Source of the DNA: Shewanella aestuarii
GTDB lineage: Bacteria; Pseudomonadota; Gammaproteobacteria; Enterobacterales; Shewanellaceae
Direction of reading: 5' to 3'
Assembly: GCF_011765625.1 (NCBI RefSeq)
Contig: NZ_CP050313.1
Span: 3,902,501 to 3,966,500 of the forward strand
Length of the DNA: 64,000 nucleotides
In this document: positions 58,751 through 64,000 of the stretch, one piece after another
How the letters are laid out: every line of letters starts with the position of its first letter
How positions within the stretch are numbered: the stretch's first letter is position 1
Made by a program: the position numbers and the translations under genes
Notes under the pieces: generated by a model
What the model was told of the DNA's origin: nothing
The model's database searches: none
Seen by the model: only the letters and a program-made list of their open reading frames with translations

Positions 58751-59521
58751 TTAATTACCCTGCTTTTCAAGCAAACCACCTAGTTCTTTATCTGCTCGTA
58801 GCTTTACTTCTTCTCTGGCGCGTTGCTTTATTTTATCTTCAACCGCTTTTTTAGCTTGCTTAATAATGTTATCCAACATGGATTTTACAATCGCTCCGCC
58901 CACTTGTTCGGCTGGTAATCCATTAGGCATACCAACTGGATCGGCATTAAATGCTGGTAAAGTTAACTGATAGGCTTCATACCCCATGGCGCTCATATCT
59001 AAAGTCAGCTTAACCCCTTCAATAGTGACTTTGTTTACCGCCACTAAAAACGGCTCTGTTGAGCTGGATGGAGCTTGTTTGTCAGAGGAGGCTTCAGGCT
59101 CTGGCTGGGAAGATTTAGGTAATTGAGCACTTAGATTATCTTTTAAAACCGTTAAGTTATTTTTACCATCGGCACTCAATTCAAATAATACGCTAGGCCC
59201 AGACACCAATAACTCATTCATTACAAACGGCTGCTGGCTAACACTTTTAACGTCAATATCAAGCTTGATCTCATCAAAGGCAAAGGCACTATTGTCGCTA
59301 TACCCATCCGGGTTTTGTATCGCAAAACCTTTCAAATCGCCATAACCTTTTAAGGGCTGTAAATCCACACTGGCTAAACTGACGGGCGTTTGTAAAAAAT
59401 GACTGCCTTGCTTTTCAACCTGCGCTTTAACAATGTCGTTTAAATTAGCAAATAACCAATATACACCAGCGCCTATTGCTAAAATAATCGCCAATATGCC
59501 AAATAGAATGATTTTTTTCAC
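58751..59521 (-). CDS. AsmA-like membrane-anchored protein of unknown function
   Basis: The 256-residue protein has a single N-terminal membrane segment (residues 3-24), then a beta-rich part with AsmA-like strings (VSLASVDLQPLKGYGDLKGFAI and FVMNELLVSGPSVLFE). A low-complexity linker rich in Ser, Pro and Glu and a basic C-terminal helix follow. AsmA-like proteins act in the envelope, many in lipid transport; this short member is uncharacterised. It lies 45 bp upstream of scrR, but a link is not evident. Confidence 0.7.
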   Translation of the reverse strand: MKKIILFGILAIILAIGAGVYWLFANLNDIVKAQVEKQGSHFLQTPVSLASVDLQPLKGYGDLKGFAIQNPDGYSDNSAFAFDEIKLDIDVKSVSQQPFVMNELLVSGPSVLFELSADGKNNLTVLKDNLSAQLPKSSQPEPEASSDKQAPSSSTEPFLVAVNKVTIEGVKLTLDMSAMGYEAYQLTLPAFNADPVGMPNGLPAEQVGGAIVKSMLDNIIKQAKKAVEDKIKQRAREEVKLRADKELGGLLEKQGN

Positions 59522-59590
59522 GATAAGATCCCTTTTACCTTTTAATCTAAGTAACGATGAGTTTACCGCTACATCCCAATAGAAACACTT

Positions 59591-60090
59591 TTAATGCAAA
59601 CGTTTTGCCATTTTATATTTCGAGGCCCAATAGGGATTATTCAAACTAGAGATGATCACCCCTTTTTTAGTTGAGGCATGCAGAAAGGTTTCATCACCCA
59701 TATAAATGCCCACATGACGAGTGCGATTTGTTGTTTTAAAGAACACCAAATCACCTACTTGCAGTAGATTTCTTGGCACGGTTTTACCCAGATCTCGCTG
59801 AGCAATCACGGTGCGAGGTAATTTTTCACCCACTATGTCCAAATAAGCAAGATATACAAACCCCGAGCAATCGACGCCCTGCTTACTGATCCCCCCAAAC
59901 GATAAGGCGTGCCCTGCCACTTTGAATGAAATTCTTGTAAATTAGATTCTGTCCAATTAGATGATTCTAGCTGAGGGATTAATTTGGGCATAACAGCGGG
60001 TTTAGCGACATCATCAACCACAAGTGGTGGCTGACTTGCACAAGCTGCCAAAAATAAGCAAAAACCAAAAACACAACTTTGTTTCATCAA
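59591..60090 (-). pseudogene. NlpC/P60 family lipoprotein, frameshifted
   Basis: The 5' part (60090 down to about 59895) encodes a lipoprotein signal (FLAACASQP, lipid-modified Cys) and FHSKWQGTPYRLGG. The remainder, in the next frame, encodes GISKQGVDCSGFVYLAYLD with the catalytic Cys and TRHVGIYMGDETFLHAS with the catalytic His, ending at 59591. The frames join if the run of six C at 59891-59896 (six G on the coding strand) were seven. The repaired protein is an ordinary NlpC-type cell-wall endopeptidase of about 166 residues. As written the active site is lost. Sequence error is a serious alternative. Confidence 0.88.
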
Positions 60091-60227
60091 ATTAATCTGC
60101 CCTCACTTATAGCGACTGCCATCACTTTCTAGAGTATTGATTAAACAATAAACGCTTTAGTGATGAAATAAAATGGCTTTATATCTGTATACCAAACCCA
60201 AAGTACAAAGAATTACTAAACAGCAAC

Positions 60228-60260
60228 AAAAATGGCAACCCATAGGTTGCCATTTTTTCA
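60228..60260. terminator. Terminator of the Dcu transporter gene
   Basis: AAAATGGCAACC (60229-60240) pairs perfectly with GGTTGCCATTTT (60245-60256) with A- and T-rich flanks, so it functions for the minus-strand gene ending at 60272. Confidence 0.88.
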
Positions 60261-60271
60261 CTCACTATTTA

Positions 60272-61588
60272 TCAATTAATGGTGATTGAAATAAAGTAAC
60301 CAATCACAGTCGCCGTTATCACACCAATAAACCCTGGAACAATAAAGCTATGATTTAAAACATACTTACCGATACTCGTTGTGCCGGTTCTATCAAAGCT
60401 AATTGCCGCAAGATCGCTTGGGTAAAATGGAAAGAAAAAGTAAGCGTAACATGCCGGTAAAACACCAATTAACACTGGCGCAGGAATCCCTAAAGAAAAA
60501 CCCAAAGGCAACATAATGGTTAATACCGCGGCCTGACTTTTAAGAAAAATCGACACCACAAACATTGCAATCGCAAAGGTCCACGGATACACGTTAACAA
60601 TGTCGCTAACTGCCGCCACTAAAAACGTTTTATGATGCCCGATAATGGTGTCGCTCATCCAAGCAATACCAAAAATAATTATCACAGCCGTCATACCAGC
60701 AACAAACACATTGCTATGAACAATTTTTTTCGGAGAAACATTTGTCGCCAGCAAAATAATACCACCAACTGACAACATCATAAATTGAATCGCCACCGAC
60801 ATTTTCACGCCATCGGGTAAGACTTGCTTGCTAAACATCGCAATCAAAATGACTGACAAAATTCCCAATAAAAAGACTATTAAGCCTCTTTTAGCCATTG
60901 AGGCCGATTCAGGTGTTTGCCCACCCTCAATATCTTCATCAATCAAAGAATTCTTAAACTCTGGATCGGCTAATCGCGCTTGAAACACCTCATCCTTATC
61001 GAGATCTTTACCGCGATGTAAGCTCCAAGCACTGCCCACCAGCACACCAATTAAAGTTGATGGAATGGTTACCATCAATACATCCACTAAGCCAATATCA
61101 AGATTATTATCAACCGCAGTCGCAATCACGACCGCTGCAGCCGCTGCAATTGGGCTAGCTGTAATCCCCATTTGAGACGCAACAGTGGCTATCGCTAGTG
61201 GACGTTCAGGACGAATTCCTTTTTTGTAAGCCACATCGTAAATAACTGGTAATAAAGGATATACCGAGTGCCCGGTACCCACTAAAACGGTTAATGAGTA
61301 TGTACATAAAGGGCCAAGAAATACGATATGTTCCGGGTGTTTGCGCAATAAGCGCTCAGCATAATTAACCAGTAACTTTAGGCCGCCAGTTGCTTCTAAC
61401 GTAGCAGAAGCCGCCACCACAGCAAGAATAATCAACATTACGCTAATTGGTGGTGTGCCTGGCGCAATACCAAACACAAACGCGAGAACAGAAACCCCTA
61501 ATCCGCCCAGCAAACCAAACGCAATTCCGCCGTGTTTAATCCCGACAAAAATCACGCTGAGCAATAAAAGCATATGAATATAAAACAT
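60272..61588 (-). CDS. Anaerobic C4-dicarboxylate transporter (Dcu family)
   Basis: The 438-residue membrane protein matches DcuA/DcuB: GPLCTYSLTVLVGTGHSVYPLLPVI-type region, ATVASQMGITASPIAAAAAV and FFFPFYPSDLAAISFDRTGTT near the C-terminus. Dcu carriers exchange fumarate or aspartate for succinate and serve fumarate respiration, prominent in this group. Which of DcuA or DcuB it represents cannot be settled here. The gene is monocistronic. Confidence 0.93.
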   Translation of the reverse strand: MFYIHMLLLLSVIFVGIKHGGIAFGLLGGLGVSVLAFVFGIAPGTPPISVMLIILAVVAASATLEATGGLKLLVNYAERLLRKHPEHIVFLGPLCTYSLTVLVGTGHSVYPLLPVIYDVAYKKGIRPERPLAIATVASQMGITASPIAAAAAVVIATAVDNNLDIGLVDVLMVTIPSTLIGVLVGSAWSLHRGKDLDKDEVFQARLADPEFKNSLIDEDIEGGQTPESASMAKRGLIVFLLGILSVILIAMFSKQVLPDGVKMSVAIQFMMLSVGGIILLATNVSPKKIVHSNVFVAGMTAVIIIFGIAWMSDTIIGHHKTFLVAAVSDIVNVYPWTFAIAMFVVSIFLKSQAAVLTIMLPLGFSLGIPAPVLIGVLPACYAYFFFPFYPSDLAAISFDRTGTTSIGKYVLNHSFIVPGFIGVITATVIGYFISITIN

Positions 61589-61714
61589 GGCTTGGTATCA
61601 ACATTTAATAATTTGAAACCTTGGTATATCACAAGAAAAGTGTCAAAAAGTGACCAAAATCAAGCTATGAATTAAAGGGATAAACTATTGAATAAAATTG
61701 TGAGCAATCAAACA

Positions 61715-61963
61715 CTATTGTTTACTAAGAGATGACTCTAACGCTCGATTTAGCTGTTCAGTGGTATCTTCGTCATGGCGACGCTGTTTATCTTTTTTAT
61801 AATCACGTATCGATTGTTCGACATCAGCTCGACACTCTGATTTTTCTGCATTTCCAATAGCGTCTGTTTGCGAGTGACACAAGCCTCGACTGGCCAAATG
61901 TGAGCAACCCGTGCAAAAAAGTACAACTAAACCAACGCTTACTAGACACTTCATTTTCATCAT
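61715..61963 (-). CDS. Small lipoprotein of unknown function
   Basis: The 82-residue protein has a signal peptide and lipobox FCTGC (Cys near residue 20), so about 63 residues remain after processing. The mature part is highly charged, has two further Cys (GLCHSQ and ECRADVE) that could form a disulfide, and a coiled-coil-like C-terminus (DTTEQLNRALESSL). No family recognised. A ribosome-like AAGGAAGAA lies upstream. Confidence 0.7.
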   Translation of the reverse strand: MMKMKCLVSVGLVVLFCTGCSHLASRGLCHSQTDAIGNAEKSECRADVEQSIRDYKKDKQRRHDEDTTEQLNRALESSLSKQ

Positions 61964-62194
61964 TATTCTTCCTTAAATATGAATTAACCCGTGAGCACGA
62001 GTTGCGCTGGCAGACAGACACCTTTGCACGATTAAATACATTATGTTCGATAGTCGATAGTGACTAAAGTTCCCACTCAAACATAAATAATTACCACAAT
62101 AGCGAACTCAAGGATTAAGGTGGCGGTTTTTGACTTCCCCTTAGCATAGACTAACCTTAACAAGGGCTGACAACGCTTATTAATGTGGTGGTAA

Positions 62195-62950
62195 ATGAAT
62201 CTATTAGCAACTTGGCAAGTTCGCATTCAACAACAAGTGTTACTGCTATTCATTGGTTTATGTTTAACCAGCTTGTTTGTTATCCAAATCGCTATGGCTG
62301 CTGTGGTAAACAAAACCGTTACCATCACGACCCAAGAATGGCCGCCTTATCAAATTAATCATGGTAATTATCATTCAGGCTTTGCCATTGAAGCACTTGA
62401 TTGCGTAATGAAACGCTTAGAGCAACCTTATAAGATAATATTTTTGCCTTGGGGGCGCGCGCAACATGATGTGAAAACAAACGTTTATGATGGATTTTTT
62501 GCTGCATCACAAAATAATCATCGTGACACGTACGCCAAGTTATCAAACACATTTATTGAACAAAAGTGGCAGTTTTTTCTAGCTAAAGACTTCATCACGC
62601 CACTAGATGCTGAATCCATAAAAACCAATGTTGAATTTGGTAGTCGACTGCATTCAAATACGAGCTATTGGCTCAATAAAAATGGCTATAAAGTAATATA
62701 CGAAACCACAAACTTAGATGAATTAATTCCCTTGCTACAAAAAAAACGAATTGGCGCAATTATGGAAAACTCCCTGCTTTTCCAAGTCGCCATTGATAGA
62801 GCCGGAATACCCATATCAGAGTTTAACGTGGTAAATAACATCGAGAAACCATTGGGCGTTTACTTTGGTGATCAATTTTTAAAACAAAACCCGCAGTTTC
62901 TTGATGCCTTTAATCAACACACTCAAGCCTGCCGTTTTACATCAAATTAG
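62195..62950 (+). CDS. Periplasmic solute-binding protein (SBP_bac_3 type)
   Basis: The 251-residue protein has a long N-terminal leader (residues 16-36, ending QIAMAAV) and the fold of family 3 binding proteins (VTITTQEWPPYQI and FAIEALDCVMKRL). These often bind amino acids or act in sensing. No permease or ATPase gene is adjacent. Many such orphan proteins occur in Shewanella. The ligand is unknown. Confidence 0.8.
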   Translation: MNLLATWQVRIQQQVLLLFIGLCLTSLFVIQIAMAAVVNKTVTITTQEWPPYQINHGNYHSGFAIEALDCVMKRLEQPYKIIFLPWGRAQHDVKTNVYDGFFAASQNNHRDTYAKLSNTFIEQKWQFFLAKDFITPLDAESIKTNVEFGSRLHSNTSYWLNKNGYKVIYETTNLDELIPLLQKKRIGAIMENSLLFQVAIDRAGIPISEFNVVNNIEKPLGVYFGDQFLKQNPQFLDAFNQHTQACRFTSN

Positions 62951-62984
62951 CTGGCACAATTTCGAATATATTTGGGTAAAATCA

Positions 62985-64000
62985 CTAAACCGCCATACCT
63001 GCAGCCACGCCAGATGACCATGCCCATTGAAAATTAAACCCTCCTAACCAACCACTTACGTCCATTACCTCACCAATAAAATAAAGTCCTGAGACGTTTT
63101 TAGCTTCCATGGTTTTTGATGACAGTTCATTGGTGTCAACCCCGCCTAAGGTAACTTCTGCGGTACGATAACCTTCTGTGCCATTCATCATCAGTTGCCA
63201 ATCATTTAAGGCATTGGCGATGTGTTCACGCTCGCCATGTCCAAGCTGGTTGAGCGCTTTATCAAGCTGGGGAGCTTCAAATAATGCTTCAATCAAGCGT
63301 TTAGGCAACCAATGACTTAGGGTATTGCGTAAACTTTGTTTGGGGTGATGCTGCAATGCAAGTTCTATTTTTTCTAGTGCATTTTCAGAAGGTAATAAGT
63401 TGATTGAAATGGTCTCACCGGGCTTCCAATAGTTAGAAATTTGCAGCACAGCTGGGCCAGATAAGCCACGATGAGTAAACAGCAATGCCTCAGTAAACTG
63501 AGTGCCATCTTTGGCGGTAATCGTACTCGGCACCGCAATCCCCGATAAAGACTCAAACTTTTGTTTTTGTTCACTGTGCCATGTAAAAGGCACGAGCCCA
63601 GCGTAGGTTGGCAATACTTTAAGACCAAATTGTTCGGCAATATGATAACCAAATGGGGTGGCACCCAATTTGGGCATAGATAATCCACCGGTTGCGATAA
63701 CTAACGAATCACAACTTAAATCGCCATTTGAAGTCGACAATGTAAATTGGCCACTATCCGTTTTATTAACACGGGTTATATCTGTGCGTAGTTTAATACT
63801 GACACCAGCCCATTCACATTCAGTGAGCAGCATGGTCACTATCTCTTTAGCTGAGTCATTACAGAATAGCTGGCCATGGTCTCGCTCATGGTATTCAATA
63901 CCATGTCGCTCAACTAACTCAATAAAGTCAGTTGAACGGTATCTTGCTATGGCTGATTTAACAAAGTGCGGATTGCCGCAGATAAACTGATGCGGCTCAA
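62985..64000 (-). CDS. HI0933-family (YhiN) FAD-dependent oxidoreductase, partial
   Basis: The gene is transcribed leftwards and starts beyond 64000. The frame is open from the window edge, reading EPHQFICGNPHFVKSAIARY, through DSAKEIVTMLLTECEW, to the stop at 62985. The visible 337 residues include VIATGGLSMPKLGATPFGYHIA, FTHRGLSGPAVLQISNYW and the C-terminal FAD strings SGLYFIGEVMDVSGWLGGFN and WAWSSGVAAG. This family is a flavoprotein with uncertain substrate. The N-terminal Rossmann motif lies outside the window. Confidence 0.9.
   Translation of the reverse strand, partial: EPHQFICGNPHFVKSAIARYRSTDFIELVERHGIEYHERDHGQLFCNDSAKEIVTMLLTECEWAGVSIKLRTDITRVNKTDSGQFTLSTSNGDLSCDSLVIATGGLSMPKLGATPFGYHIAEQFGLKVLPTYAGLVPFTWHSEQKQKFESLSGIAVPSTITAKDGTQFTEALLFTHRGLSGPAVLQISNYWKPGETISINLLPSENALEKIELALQHHPKQSLRNTLSHWLPKRLIEALFEAPQLDKALNQLGHGEREHIANALNDWQLMMNGTEGYRTAEVTLGGVDTNELSSKTMEAKNVSGLYFIGEVMDVSGWLGGFNFQWAWSSGVAAGMAV

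Overview
The window looks like ordinary chromosome of a gammaproteobacterium of the order Alteromonadales, most probably a Shewanella of the AT-richer, cold-water kind. This is inferred from gene content and order: waaA/kdkA with a mutM-coaD neighbourhood, the series polA - Spot 42 RNA - engB - cytochrome c4 - CsrB/C-type RNA - yihI, hut genes, kbl-tdh, and a sucrose-phosphorylase type sucrose regulon. No rRNA, tRNA, CRISPR array or phage was seen.

Layout. (1) 1-10942: mutM, then an envelope region with a Wzi-like outer-membrane protein, coaD, a GT25 glycosyltransferase, a 65-codon remnant of a second coaD, a HIT protein, a glycerophosphate-transfer set (two CDP-glycerol glycerophosphotransferase-like proteins around a TagD-like cytidylyltransferase), a heptosyltransferase-like protein, kdkA and waaA. 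It builds the lipid A-Kdo-core part of LPS and probably decorates it. (2) 11078-14234: TetR regulator and the threonine-degrading pair kbl-tdh. (3) 14683-20656: a chemoreceptor and a diguanylate cyclase gene split by a complete IS66-family element with 8-bp target duplications. (4) 20819-22740: glpE-glpG and elbB. (5) 23260-31498: polA, spf (Spot 42), a candidate unnamed small RNA, engB, cytochrome c4, a large GGA-rich CsrB/CsrC-type RNA, a methyltransferase, yihI, a DUF2489 protein and an acyltransferase. (6) 31512-38930: a YbdG-type mechanosensitive channel, an outer-membrane barrel protein, and the histidine utilisation genes hutH, hutU, hutC and divergent hutI with a HutC operator. (7) 39018-50850: dCMP deaminase, mtnC, a membrane protein, GNAT, thioesterase, acyl-CoA synthetase, a frameshifted secreted peptidase/hydrolase, a two-gene ABC exporter, a second diguanylate cyclase and mogA. 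(8) 51006-58705: a complete sucrose regulon (TonB receptor, permease, sucrose phosphorylase, fructokinase, LacI regulator) with two near-identical palindromic operators lying just downstream of predicted -10 boxes. (9) 58751-64000: an AsmA-like protein, a frameshifted NlpC/P60 lipoprotein gene, a Dcu C4-dicarboxylate transporter, a small lipoprotein, a periplasmic solute-binding protein, and an HI0933-type flavoprotein that runs off the end.

No wholly new multi-gene system is evident. The most notable items are the coaD duplication/truncation next to the LPS genes, the cleanly reconstructible IS66 insertion, the candidate sRNA between spf and engB, the geometry of the sucrose operators, and two genes that are each broken by loss of one G from a run of G.
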